The translations under genes were made by a program, and so were the position numbers. Below the pieces are notes generated by a model. That model did not search any database, was not told the DNA's origin, and was given only the letters and a program-made list of their open reading frames with translations. Positions 46,071-54,986 of a stretch of 64,000 bases of DNA are shown here, piece after piece. The DNA is from Chromatiaceae bacterium (GTDB taxonomy: Bacteria > Pseudomonadota > Gammaproteobacteria > Chromatiales > Chromatiaceae), in assembly GCA_024235395.1 (NCBI GenBank), contig JACKMK010000003.1, forward strand, positions 558,001-622,000, given 5' to 3'. How positions within the stretch are numbered: the stretch's first letter is position 1; each line of letters starts with the position of its first letter.

Positions 46071-46793
46071 ATGCCCACGACCAGAACAGGCAGCATGCTC
46101 GCGACCCTTGTGTTGGTCTGCGCACTGCCGGCATCGGCCACCGAGGAGCAGGCCGCGCAACAGCCTGCGCAGCAGGCCGCGCCGGCAACCCCGGCATTCG
46201 TCTATCAACCGCCCAACCGCGGGGCGCCCGCGGAACGCGTCGGGGGAGGCACCCGCAGCATCAGCCAGCTCGAAGTGCTGGCGCCCGGACATACTGCGCT
46301 CACGACCCAGGCCACGCCACGTCTCTACTGGTACATCAACCCCGGCTTTCGCAACAAGGTGAGGTTTCGCATCGGCGAGGCCGGCGTGACCCCCCCGCTG
46401 CTCGAGATCCTGCTGGAGCCGCAGCCGAATGGCGGGATTCAGCACATCGACCTGGCCGCACACAAGGTTCGCCTCGAGCCCGGCAAGTTGTACGAATGGG
46501 GGGTGCTGCTCGAACCCTTCCCTCACCAGCGCATGCCGCCGCTCGTCTCGCTCGGTCGGATCGTGCTAGACGATTCGGCAGCCGGTACCTTGGCGCAGGT
46601 GGATGTCAGGCAGCGTCCCTATGCTGCCGCCTACAAGGGGTTCTGGTACGACGCGCTGGATGGCGTGTCGCAACAGATCGAGTCCGCGAATGGTGATCCG
46701 CAGTTGCGCCTGCGCCGCGCCGGTCTCCTCGACCAGGGTGGGCTGCAGACGGCGGCCTCCTACGAGCGTGAGATGGTCGGGTACGCGCGCTGA
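46071..46793 (+). CDS. DUF928 secreted protein
   Basis: A 240-residue precursor with a signal peptide (LATLVLVCALPASATEE). The DUF928 signature YQPPNRGAPAERVGGGTRS is clear, followed by the beta-rich domain (TPRLYWYINPGFRNKVRFRI). In other bacteria, notably cyanobacteria, DUF928 genes often stand beside CHASE2 and caspase/CHAT genes; here the CHASE2 cyclase is 3 nt upstream and a caspase-like gene is nearby. Function is unknown; it is likely periplasmic and could interact with the CHASE2 domain. Confidence 0.85.
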   Translation: MPTTRTGSMLATLVLVCALPASATEEQAAQQPAQQAAPATPAFVYQPPNRGAPAERVGGGTRSISQLEVLAPGHTALTTQATPRLYWYINPGFRNKVRFRIGEAGVTPPLLEILLEPQPNGGIQHIDLAAHKVRLEPGKLYEWGVLLEPFPHQRMPPLVSLGRIVLDDSAAGTLAQVDVRQRPYAAAYKGFWYDALDGVSQQIESANGDPQLRLRRAGLLDQGGLQTAASYEREMVGYAR

Positions 46794-46799
46794 CCGGTG

Positions 46800-47987
46800 T
46801 CAGTCGGCGGCCCGTTCTGCCGCCCGGTCGTTCGCAACCCGCCGCTCCGCCTCAGCCATGATCACCTTGCGCAACTGTGGTTTGCGCTCGAACAGCTGGT
46901 GTAGGTGTTTGGCGTCGAGTTCCAGAAGTTCGGCTCGGGTCAGCGCCACCACGGTCGCTGAACGTGGACGGTGGTATAGCAGACCGAGTTCTCCGAAGTG
47001 ATCGCTCGCGCTCAATCGGCAGGGTGCGCGCGGTAGCTCGACCTCGAGTTCGCCGGAGACGATGAAATACATGCTGTCGGCGACGTCGTCTTTGTGAAAC
47101 ACGATTTCGTTGGCCGTGACTTCGACCGGGTTCAGCAGTGTCGCGATGTCCGCGATCTCCCGCGCGTTCAGCGACTCGAAGATGGGCACCTTCGCCACCA
47201 GGTGCCAGGTCAGCATGAAATCGCGCCGCTTGCGTTCCTCATAGAACGCCGAAGCGAGAATGCCTGCCGGCAACGCGAAGGTGCCGACGCCGAGCAACAT
47301 GATGACAACCCCCAGCATCCTGCCCATCGGTGACACCGGCACCACGTCGCCGTAGCCAACGGTGGTCAGGGTCGCCATGCCCCACCACATCGCGTGCGGA
47401 ATCGATGCAAAGCGATCCGGCTGATGCTCCTGCTCGAGGATGTAGACCAGCGACGATGCCATGAACAGCATCGTCAACATGATCAGCATGACCGCGAACA
47501 GTGTTCGCCGTTCGCGTTTCAGGACCCTGCCCAGGGCGCCGACCGCCGGCAGATGGTGCGTGATCCGCAGCAAGCGAAGCAGCCGGATGGTGCGCAGGAA
47601 TCGCAAGTCGACCGGCGTTCCTGGAGCGAGGAAGTAGGGCAGAATTGCTGCGAGGTCGGCGAGCATCACCGGGGACAGCATGAAACGCAGGCGTCCACGC
47701 AGTGGATCGGTGTACAGACCTTCCGGGTCGAGTGGCGCGGTCCAGACACGCAGCACGTACTCGAATGCAAAGATCGCCATCGACCCCTGTAGCAGGATGT
47801 CGAGGGCGCCCGCGTGGCGGGCGGCGAACGTCGGGACCGTCTGTACGACGAAAGCGGCGATGTTGAGCGCAATCAACACGATCAGCGACATCTGCACGAC
47901 GGCGGCGCCACCGCCGCAGCCGTCTTGGCGTTCCAGGCATGCGTATGCCTGAACCTTGATCCACTTCAACCATCGAATGTCCGGCAT
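46800..47987 (-). CDS. Cyclic-nucleotide-gated potassium channel
   Basis: A 395-residue inner-membrane channel. Six TM helices include an S4-like segment (FLRTIRLLRLLRITHHLP), a selectivity filter TLTTVGYGD for K+ and a C-terminal cyclic-nucleotide-binding domain (about 275-385) with ADSMYFIVSGELEVELP and the phosphate cassette FGELGLLYHRPRSATV, whose Arg-Ser grips the phosphate. This is the MloK1 layout. I start at ATG 47987; the TTG at 48026 is weaker. It converges with the cyclase-DUF928 pair, so cAMP made next door could gate it. Confidence 0.9.
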   Translation of the reverse strand: MPDIRWLKWIKVQAYACLERQDGCGGGAAVVQMSLIVLIALNIAAFVVQTVPTFAARHAGALDILLQGSMAIFAFEYVLRVWTAPLDPEGLYTDPLRGRLRFMLSPVMLADLAAILPYFLAPGTPVDLRFLRTIRLLRLLRITHHLPAVGALGRVLKRERRTLFAVMLIMLTMLFMASSLVYILEQEHQPDRFASIPHAMWWGMATLTTVGYGDVVPVSPMGRMLGVVIMLLGVGTFALPAGILASAFYEERKRRDFMLTWHLVAKVPIFESLNAREIADIATLLNPVEVTANEIVFHKDDVADSMYFIVSGELEVELPRAPCRLSASDHFGELGLLYHRPRSATVVALTRAELLELDAKHLHQLFERKPQLRKVIMAEAERRVANDRAAERAAD

Positions 47988-48214
47988 CGCTCCGGTCGCC
48001 TGCCCCGCGTCGCCTGCTTGGGTCAAGGATAGCAGTGCGGTCGCTTGGATCTCAGGAAGCCTGTATGCGGCGTGTCATCCGGGCGATGGAACGCTCGACC
48101 CAGTCGGTTGCGACGCGGTTGGCAAAGGTGGGCCGCCGTCATCCCTGACAGCGGCACTTGATCGTCGAGTGAGACCGCCGCCCTCCAGGTGGCAGTCGCC
48201 GTGGCACAAGGTCC

Positions 48215-48712
48215 TCAATCGATCGAGCCAATGCTGATCTTCTGCTTGTTCAGCAGACCCGACTGGTTCTGGTTGACGCGGTTCACGTACACGCGGGTGC
48301 GTCCGTAACCGATCAGGTTGGAACCCTCGACCGCCCCGATGTTGGCCTCCTGCTTGTTGAGCAGGCCGCTCTGGCGCTGGGTCACCGAGGTAACGCGTGC
48401 ATTGGTGTCTACTGCGCCGATGACGTTCGATCCCTTGACCGAGCCGACGTGCAGGGCCTGCTTGTTCAGGAGGCCAGACTGGCGCTGGTCGGCACGCTCC
48501 ACTTGTGCGCGGGTCGATACCGAGCCGATCACATTCGAGTCGCTGACCGAGGCGAAGGTCGCTTCCTGCTTGTTGAGCAGGCCCGACTGCGACTGCGATG
48601 CGCGATTGACGTGTGCATTGGTCTCGACACTGCCGATCACGTTGGAGCCGGCGTATGCGGTGCCTGCGACAACGCACAGTGCCGCCAAGGCTGCAGCGAA
48701 GGTATATTTCAT
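48215..48712 (-). CDS. Secreted 36-residue-repeat protein, curlin-like (copy 2)
   Basis: A 165-residue paralogue of the gene at 42664. Signal peptide (about 1-22, ending GTAYAG), then four 36-residue repeats with SNVIGSVETNAHVNRA and QSGLLNKQ. The last repeat is the most altered (SNLIGYGRTRVYVNRV). The promoter region, too, is similar to that of copy 1. Two non-identical repeat proteins resemble a major/minor subunit pair such as CsgA/CsgB; which would nucleate is unknown. It directly follows the CsgG-like operon on the same strand but has its own promoter. Confidence 0.8.
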   Translation of the reverse strand: MKYTFAAALAALCVVAGTAYAGSNVIGSVETNAHVNRASQSQSGLLNKQEATFASVSDSNVIGSVSTRAQVERADQRQSGLLNKQALHVGSVKGSNVIGAVDTNARVTSVTQRQSGLLNKQEANIGAVEGSNLIGYGRTRVYVNRVNQNQSGLLNKQKISIGSID

Positions 48713-48777
48713 GGTCGTTCTCCCTTTATCAGTTTGTCTGGTGTTTCAGGGCGGCATGCGCCGACCTGTTGGGAAGA

Positions 48778-48842
48778 ATGATAGGGAGGTGGCCGGTGGC
48801 GCTGACGGAACCAAGGCGCACGCCGCGTGTGAAATATTCACC
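48778..48842 (-). promoter_or_regulatory. CRP-like site and -10 box of curlin-like gene 2
   Basis: TGTGAAATATTCACC (48828-48842) is centred 54.5 bp upstream of TATCAT (48778-48783), exactly as for copy 1. The stretch between also resembles copy 1 (a shared TGGTTC after the palindrome, CCTCC just before the -10), so promoter and gene were duplicated together. Confidence 0.65.
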
Positions 48843-48907
48843 CTTGCCTTGGTGCCTGTGCCCCTCCGTCGACCCAGCGATCCGCGTCGGGATGCAACGA
48901 CTGCCAG

Positions 48908-49780
48908 TCACCCAGCGGGCGGTTGCCGCGGGATGAGCGGCATCTCCCGCTCCAGGAGTCCCGGCCATGCCGCCTCCCAACAGCAGGTGTGGTCGAACCC
49001 TGGAATGATCTCGAGCTGGGCGCCGGGTTGTCCCATCAGCCCCTGGCGGACCACGTCCGGCGGTACCTGCCGATCGTCGGCGCCCACCCAGTGCCGCTGT
49101 CGGACACGGGTGGGCAGGGGCGCTAGCTGTGCAGGGTCGAGCGAGCCGTGCAGCGGGCTGTAACCATGCTCCGCGGTCCATGCCCGCAGGTCGAGATTCG
49201 CCGCCAACGTGACCACCTCGGTGACCTCCTCCAGTCGCGCCGCCATCAGCATCGCGAGGCTGCCGCCGCCGCTGAATCCAATCAACACCAGGTCACGCGC
49301 TCCATAACGCGCTGCCGCAGCGCGGACCGCCGCGACCATGCTGTTGACCACCGGCTCGCTGTAGCGCCCGTGCGTCCAGATCCACGGATGGCACTGTCGG
49401 GCGTCGTAGACTCCCAGGTAGCAGGGGCGGCCCATATAGACCGCGGGCCCATGGTCTCGCGCCATCAGGCGGAGCAGCAGTGGATTACGCGCGGTCGGGT
49501 CGAGGGCGGGCCGGCCGGTCCCGCGCCAGGGGATGCCATCGCCATCGATGTAGACGTGCAGCGGACGGGCTGGGGATCTGGCCTGTGCCGCCGCGCTATT
49601 CGCGTAGACGCGGTGCCGGAAGCGGTCGCCGCTCAGCTCCAGCGCGCTGAAGCCGAGCGTCGCCGCGGTGTGGTTGTAGTTGCGCAGCCCGGTACTTTCG
49701 CAGCCGCCGAGCAGTATCAATACGAGAGCAGCGTGGGCGAACCTCAGCGCTGGCACTCGGATTCTGAGCCGCTGGCGCAT
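48908..49780 (-). CDS. Lipoprotein alpha/beta hydrolase
   Basis: A 290-residue lipoprotein precursor (lipobox LILLGGC, C27). The hydrolase fold shows the nucleophile elbow GFSGGGSLAM, a candidate acid in WVGADDRQVPPD and a candidate His in GFDHTCCWE. The N-terminal part (HVYIDGDGIPW) forms the early strands. The substrate is not evident: an esterase or peptidase acting in the envelope. It overlaps the pentapeptide-repeat gene by 37 nt and is the last gene of the leftward operon that starts at 55938. Confidence 0.75.
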   Translation of the reverse strand: MRQRLRIRVPALRFAHAALVLILLGGCESTGLRNYNHTAATLGFSALELSGDRFRHRVYANSAAAQARSPARPLHVYIDGDGIPWRGTGRPALDPTARNPLLLRLMARDHGPAVYMGRPCYLGVYDARQCHPWIWTHGRYSEPVVNSMVAAVRAAAARYGARDLVLIGFSGGGSLAMLMAARLEEVTEVVTLAANLDLRAWTAEHGYSPLHGSLDPAQLAPLPTRVRQRHWVGADDRQVPPDVVRQGLMGQPGAQLEIIPGFDHTCCWEAAWPGLLEREMPLIPRQPPAG

Positions 49781-50442
49781 CGCCGGCCGTCAACCCAGGT
49801 GACCTCGCCAAGCCGTGCCGCATCAAAATCCGCGTTCACGAACTGCGCACCCGTCAGATCCGCCCGGGTCAGGTCCGAACCGGAGAACACCGCATTGACC
49901 ATCGTCGTCGAACGCAGATTCGCGCCGGTCAGATTGGCATTGATGAAGTCCGTGTTGACCAGATTCGCGCCCTCGAGGCGTGCGCCCTGCAGCGAAGTGC
50001 CGTCGAAAGTCGCGTTGACCAGATCCGCGTTGGCAAGGTTGGCGTTGTCCAGCTTGGCCTTGTCGAAAGTGGCGTTGTCGAGTTGCGTCCCATCCAGTTG
50101 CGCATCGCGCAGATCGGCCCCGTCGAAGCGGCCGGCTGTAAGCCTGACGCCACTCCACTTCACACCGCGCAGGTCCTTGCCCTTGCAATCCATCGCCGGC
50201 GTCGGCTTGTCGGGCTTGCACGGCTTCGGGCCGGTAATCACCGTGCCGCTGCCCGAGTTGCCGATACTCAGCACCTGCTGGTTGCCTTTGCTGTCGTTGT
50301 TGATGATCAATACCTGGTCGTTGGCGACCGAGCCCGGTGGCGAATCCTGGCTGATGGTGCCGTTATAGACCGTGGTCCCGGCGAATGCGCCAGCGGCCAG
50401 CGCCAGGGCCGTCAGGCCCAGCGCTGTCTTCATTTGGTTCAT
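49744..50442 (-). CDS. Secreted pentapeptide-repeat protein
   Basis: A 232-residue precursor with a signal peptide (LGLTALALAAGAFAG). A Gly/Asn/Ser-rich N-terminal part (DQVLIINNDSKGNQQVLSIG) is followed from about 85 by some 23 pentapeptides of the A(D/N)LXX type (GADLRDAQLDGTQLDNATF, GANLVNTDFINANLTGANL), a right-handed quadrilateral beta-helix. Two Cys flank the helix at its start and another two its end. AGGAG lies 7 nt before the ATG. It may template or cap fibres, being in the CsgG-like operon; that is inference. Confidence 0.85.
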   Translation of the reverse strand: MNQMKTALGLTALALAAGAFAGTTVYNGTISQDSPPGSVANDQVLIINNDSKGNQQVLSIGNSGSGTVITGPKPCKPDKPTPAMDCKGKDLRGVKWSGVRLTAGRFDGADLRDAQLDGTQLDNATFDKAKLDNANLANADLVNATFDGTSLQGARLEGANLVNTDFINANLTGANLRSTTMVNAVFSGSDLTRADLTGAQFVNADFDAARLGEVTWVDGRRCASGSESECQR

Positions 50443-50460
50443 GGTCGATCTCCTGTTCCG

Positions 50461-53049
50461 TCAGTTGAGGTAGTTCTTCGGGACGAACAGGAAATCTCCC
50501 GACTCGTGACCCGCGTACTTGATCGGTGCGTACTCCGGCACCTGTTCCACTTGGTAACGTGTCGCCTCGAATGCGACCCGCGCGGAGACTTCGCGGTACA
50601 CGCGTTGTCCCTCTGTAATATCGTTGACGTCGCGCAATACGTTCAGCAGTGCCTTGGCGAACACGGAGTGTTGTCCACCGCCGCCGTCGAGTACCGGCGC
50701 CAGGCCGCCCGAGGTCATCGCCGTGCGCGAACGCATCTTCCACAAGGTCTTCAGCCAATGGCTGCGCTCGTCTTCCGACTGTCCCGCGTCGATCTGGGTG
50801 AGTGCGGAGCGGGTCAGCGCACCCGAGTAACACGAGTCCGCGATCATCAGCACATGGCGTACCGACATGGCGTTCAGGATGTCGGTAATCGACACATTCG
50901 AAATCCAGTTCGCGGTGTTCTGTGCTTCGGCATCGACCGGCAGCCAGTGGCCGCGCAGGTTGACCCGGTCGAGTTCGCCGTGTCCGGCGTAGTACACCAG
51001 CAAAGAATCCTTATCGGTCAGTTCCTTGCGCATGCGATTGAGCGCCGACAGGATCTCGTAGCGGTTGGCGTTCAGCAGCAGCGTGACGTCGTAGCCAAAC
51101 CTCTCTTTCAGGACGGCGGCCACCTCGCGCGCGTCGGCCGCTGCGGTGTCGAGATCGGGCAGTGTCTCGTAGTCCTGGTTGCCGATCACCAGTGCGTAGT
51201 ACTTTCCAACCTCGACGTCCTTTAGCGGATTGATCGGTTTCGCGATCATCTGCTCCTTGTCCGCGCCGGCGATCAGGCTGAACGCGAGCGTCGTGCGTCG
51301 TCCCTGTTTGTCGACCGCGACGACATTCACCGGTGTCTCTTCCGCCGCCAGCAGGACGTCCGTTTCGAACAACCCGGTGGCGTCATGCTGTGTGCGTATG
51401 CCATTGATGTTCAGGGCATACAGACCGGCCGGCGCGGTGACCTGCCCGACCACGGTGCGATGTTTCAGGCCGCGTTTGATCGGGATCCGGTTGTCCGCGG
51501 TGCCACGCACCGTAAGCAGCGGCGGGTCGATCAGCTGGATGCTCGGCGGTGCGACCTGTTCGTCGGATTTTGCGACTGCGGTCCGGGACTTGGACTGCTG
51601 CTCCTCGAGCTGCTGCAGTTTCTGCTTCAGCTGGTCGGATTCCTTGCGCAGGTTCTCGACCATCGTCTGCTGACCGGACAGTACCTGTTCGCGTTCCTGG
51701 AGTTGCAGTTCGAGTTCCGCGAGGCGTGCACCGGATTCGCCGGCCTTGCGCTTCTGGGTTTCGAGCTCGGTCTGTGCCTCGTACAGCGCCGCTGCACGTT
51801 TCTCCGCCGTTTCACGCGCCAGTGCGAGGTCGGCCTGCGCGTTGTCGAGGGCCTGTTTGACGCGCTCCAGGTCACCCTGTTTCGCGGCCTTGGTCTTCGC
51901 CAGCTGGCCGCTGAGTTCGGCGACCTTGTTCTGCAGCCGCTCGACAGCGGCTTCCTGTTGACCGAGCGCCTGTTCGCGTTCGGCCAGGCGACCGGCCAGA
52001 CGCTTGATATGCGCGTGCGCTTCGTCGTCCTTGACCTGGTCCTTGCTCAGCGCAGCGAGGTCGGTGCGGGTCTGGGCCAGCAGTTGCTGGTTGGTCGCCG
52101 CCTGTTGCTGATACTGCTGCAGGTCTTTCTGCGCCCGTTCCAGCTGGGTACGCACGAGATTGAGTTGCTCGCGCTGGGTGCTGCCCTCGGTCTGCAGCAA
52201 CAGCAGGTTCTCCTGTTGCCGGCGTGACTGCGATTCGAGCTCCTTGATCTTTTCCTGGCGCTGCGCCAACTCGATACGCTGTTTCTCGAGTTCGCGGCGG
52301 CTGGCCTCGAGCTGGCGACGCTGATCCGCGCTCATGCCGGATGTGGGCGACGGCAGGGCGTCCAACTTCTTACGTTGCTGATGCAGCCGCTGCTCGCTGT
52401 TGCGCAGGTCGCGACGTGCCTTCTCCAGTTGGTTGCGCGAGCGGTCCAGGTCGTCTCGCAGTGAGTCGATCTGGGCCCGCTGTGCGTCGAGCGCCTGGCG
52501 GTCGATCATCACCGCGTCCGGCAATTCCGAGGCCTTGCGATACCAGGACAAAGCGGCCTCCGGATCGCGATCGACACCGAGGCCTTTCTCATACAGAAAC
52601 CCGAGATTGATCTGTGCACGGGGGTGACCCTGATCGGCCGCCTTGCGGTACCAGGCCGCCGCCAACGTGTAGTCGGGCGGGCCGCCCAGGCCGCGCTCGT
52701 AGATCTCGCCGACCTTGTTCTGCGCATCCGCATCGCCTTCGTTGGCCAGCGGCATCCAGATATTCAGCGCGGTCTGGTAGTTGGCACGGTCGTACGCCAC
52801 GTACTCGCCGCCGCGGATCTGACAGTCGTGCACCGTGGTCTGGATCGGACGGCGGGCGGTCTGATAGGTCAGGCGTGACCCGAGCTGTCGTATCTGGCCC
52901 GGGAGCAGACAGTCGACCACCAGCAGGTCGTCGGCGTTCGCCCCACGCACCTCGCCAGAGGTGCTGCTCACCCTGGATTGGTCGACGCAGGCGCCGAGCA
53001 ATCCAGCGGTGAGCGACGCCGTCGCGAGAAGGATGTGTGCCTTATTCAT
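50461..53049 (-). CDS. Caspase-like lipoprotein with Sel1 repeats and long coiled coil
   Basis: An 862-residue protein. It has a lipobox (TAGLLGAC), then two to three Sel1 repeats (about 100-185: AQNKVGEIYERGLGGPPDYT), a very long coiled coil (about 190-510) and a C14 caspase-like peptidase domain (about 610-860) with H690 in YYAGHGELD and C740 in ADSCYSGAL, the complete catalytic dyad. KYYALVIGNQDYETLPDLDT is the usual opening of such a domain. I use the ATG at 53049; a GTG three codons upstream is possible. Location should be the inner leaflet of the outer membrane. It lies in the CsgG-like operon, and might process secreted subunits or sense envelope stress. Confidence 0.88.
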   Translation of the reverse strand: MNKAHILLATASLTAGLLGACVDQSRVSSTSGEVRGANADDLLVVDCLLPGQIRQLGSRLTYQTARRPIQTTVHDCQIRGGEYVAYDRANYQTALNIWMPLANEGDADAQNKVGEIYERGLGGPPDYTLAAAWYRKAADQGHPRAQINLGFLYEKGLGVDRDPEAALSWYRKASELPDAVMIDRQALDAQRAQIDSLRDDLDRSRNQLEKARRDLRNSEQRLHQQRKKLDALPSPTSGMSADQRRQLEASRRELEKQRIELAQRQEKIKELESQSRRQQENLLLLQTEGSTQREQLNLVRTQLERAQKDLQQYQQQAATNQQLLAQTRTDLAALSKDQVKDDEAHAHIKRLAGRLAEREQALGQQEAAVERLQNKVAELSGQLAKTKAAKQGDLERVKQALDNAQADLALARETAEKRAAALYEAQTELETQKRKAGESGARLAELELQLQEREQVLSGQQTMVENLRKESDQLKQKLQQLEEQQSKSRTAVAKSDEQVAPPSIQLIDPPLLTVRGTADNRIPIKRGLKHRTVVGQVTAPAGLYALNINGIRTQHDATGLFETDVLLAAEETPVNVVAVDKQGRRTTLAFSLIAGADKEQMIAKPINPLKDVEVGKYYALVIGNQDYETLPDLDTAAADAREVAAVLKERFGYDVTLLLNANRYEILSALNRMRKELTDKDSLLVYYAGHGELDRVNLRGHWLPVDAEAQNTANWISNVSITDILNAMSVRHVLMIADSCYSGALTRSALTQIDAGQSEDERSHWLKTLWKMRSRTAMTSGGLAPVLDGGGGQHSVFAKALLNVLRDVNDITEGQRVYREVSARVAFEATRYQVEQVPEYAPIKYAGHESGDFLFVPKNYLN

Positions 53050-53076
53050 ATCCGCCACCCCGCAGCTATTCGATCG

Positions 53077-53466
53077 TCAATCCCGGATGTCGTACTTCAG
53101 CGCACAGAAGGTCTCGCCGAACTGCATCAGGCGCAACTTGCCGTGCTTACCGCTGTTGGAGTACAGCTCCGGTCCGGACAGGTCGTTACCGCGTGTCTTC
53201 CAGTCCCGCTCGTCGACAATCAGCCTGCCGTTCTGCCAGCAGCGGATCACCGAGTCGGATGCATTGCGCTGGCTTTTGTCGACCGAGGTCGGCAGCTCCT
53301 GTTTGCCGGAAGCGCGCTGCAGTTCATCGCCGGCCGGTTCGACCTGTGCGGTGACTGCGGCGGCACCTTCCATTTTAGACACTCCAGCCATTGCGTAAGT
53401 GCCCCAGAGGCCCACTAGCAGTATCGGTGCCAGTGCCGTAAGTGTTTTATTTGACAACGATTTCAA
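53077..53466 (-). CDS. Small secreted protein, unknown
   Basis: A 129-residue precursor starting at TTG 53466 behind GGGAGGGAAG, overlapping the CsgG-like gene by 20 nt. The signal peptide is NKTLTALAPILLVGLWGTYA followed by MAGVS. The mature part is low-complexity at first, then SVIRCWQNGRLIVDERDWK and GKLRLMQFGETFCALKYDI; its two Cys may pair. This resembles the size and topology of CsgE/CsgF-type accessory proteins, but I see no homology. Translational coupling to the pore gene suggests an accessory role. Confidence 0.7.
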   Translation of the reverse strand: MKSLSNKTLTALAPILLVGLWGTYAMAGVSKMEGAAAVTAQVEPAGDELQRASGKQELPTSVDKSQRNASDSVIRCWQNGRLIVDERDWKTRGNDLSGPELYSNSGKHGKLRLMQFGETFCALKYDIRD

Positions 53467-54952
53467 AGTACTTCCCTCCCAGTTGATCCCCGACCACAGT
53501 CTCGAAGGTGGACTGCACCTGTTTCAGTGATTTCACAGGGAGATTCTCGAAATCGGTCCCTTTCACCTCGTGCGGCAGCTTCGTCATCACCGGCTGCGGC
53601 GAGGAGAAGCACGCCATCTGCTCGTTGCGTTCACTGGCGTACAGCTTGAACGGCAACTTGCCCGGCAACGTCAGTGGCTCCTTGGCCTTGACCAGCGAAT
53701 CCGGCGTGAAGCGGTTCGGGAAGAAGCGCTGGATGCTGCCCTTGGCGTCGGCGAAATAGCAGAACACGTGTGCATCCGTGCTCGGCTGGATCACGACCTC
53801 GAAGCGTTCGCCGCGCTTGAGCGATCCCTTGGCACCGCTCGCATAGCGGATATCCAGCGACGCCACCTGCGACGTGGCAACCGGTTGTGCGGCGACCGCG
53901 GTCGGTTTCTCCGGTACCGGCTTGTTCAGCAGGGCGTCAAATACCTCGCGATTGATGTTGCCGGTCGGTTCCATGCCGAGCGCCGCCTGGTAGTCCTTGA
54001 CCGCCTGGGTCAGCTGGGCGTTGTACTGCCCGTCGACCCCGCCGCTGTAGAAGCCGCGGTTCGCCAGGTGCATCTGGAAGTACTGGACGATCTGCTGGTC
54101 GGCGACCAGGTTGTAGTACCAGTCGTACACCTCGTTCTGGATCTCCGGCTTCTGCGGATCTATGCCCATACAGGTCCAGTACGGCGTCTTGGTCAGCTTG
54201 CCGACCAGTTCGATGCTCGCCAGTTCGATGAGGTTGCGCATCGCCTGCGCATCGCCCTCGGAACGGGTGAGGTTCATGCTGAAGTTGACACCGAACTTGC
54301 CGATCGAGGCGTCGGCGTCGACGCCTTTGCCTTCCTTGAAGATCACGATGGTGTTCTTCGACACGACCCCGGGGATCACCGAATAGTCGCTGGTGTTCAT
54401 CACCGCGAGATCCAGTGCCATCACCGAGGCATTGGCGGTCTTCGCGCCACCGATGCCGAATTTCTCGATGTTCAGGCCGCCGGCGACATCCTTCGCCGCG
54501 ACACTCTTGTCGAGCTGGCTGATGGAGCCGCGGATATCGTACTGCGGTACCACCGCATACGGCGTGGTCTGGTTCGCGCTGGCCAGGAAGGACACCAGGT
54601 TGCCGGAGTCGTTGCCGAACGCGATCAGGCGGATTGCATGGCTGCGCCGGGTCATCTCCGAGATGGCCGAGATCAGCATGTCCTTGGCGCCGACCTTGAC
54701 CTTCTCGGTGCTGTCGCGAATGTCCTCGACCAACATCGAGATGTCGTACACCCCGTAGTTGATCATCAGGTTGTCCATACAGCGCAGCGCAGGCGAGAAG
54801 TTGGTAATCGTGCGCTGAGGCACCTCCTCGGGGCCTTTGAGCAGCTTCGGCAGCTCTTCTTTTACGTCCTGCTTCACGGGGGCGCAGCCGACGACGGTAG
54901 AGCAGGCCAGCGCGGCCATAAAGGCGCGTGCATTAAATTTTGGTTTGTTCAT
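53447..54952 (-). CDS. CsgG-like outer-membrane lipoprotein with peptidoglycan-binding and DUF4384 domains
   Basis: A 501-residue lipoprotein (lipobox TVVGC, C23). Residues about 45-270 follow the CsgG/HfaB pattern: IRGSISQLD, FGIGGAKTANASVMALDLAV, VVSKNTIVIFK, NLIELASIELVGKL. CsgG forms the secretion pore for curli. A peptidoglycan-binding_1 domain (about 285-345: FYSGGVDGQYNAQLTQAVKD) and a DUF4384 domain (about 375-465: LKRGERFEVVIQPSTDAHVF) are fused behind it; E. coli CsgG has neither. The combination would be a pore tied to the wall. It stands with OmpA-like and small secreted genes and upstream of curlin-like genes, which fits an amyloid export role, but export of those subunits is inference. 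Confidence 0.82.
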   Translation of the reverse strand: MNKPKFNARAFMAALACSTVVGCAPVKQDVKEELPKLLKGPEEVPQRTITNFSPALRCMDNLMINYGVYDISMLVEDIRDSTEKVKVGAKDMLISAISEMTRRSHAIRLIAFGNDSGNLVSFLASANQTTPYAVVPQYDIRGSISQLDKSVAAKDVAGGLNIEKFGIGGAKTANASVMALDLAVMNTSDYSVIPGVVSKNTIVIFKEGKGVDADASIGKFGVNFSMNLTRSEGDAQAMRNLIELASIELVGKLTKTPYWTCMGIDPQKPEIQNEVYDWYYNLVADQQIVQYFQMHLANRGFYSGGVDGQYNAQLTQAVKDYQAALGMEPTGNINREVFDALLNKPVPEKPTAVAAQPVATSQVASLDIRYASGAKGSLKRGERFEVVIQPSTDAHVFCYFADAKGSIQRFFPNRFTPDSLVKAKEPLTLPGKLPFKLYASERNEQMACFSSPQPVMTKLPHEVKGTDFENLPVKSLKQVQSTFETVVGDQLGGKYFEIVVK

Positions 54953-54986
54953 TTTCTATCCTCCGCCGCCGGCACGTCTTGCGCAT

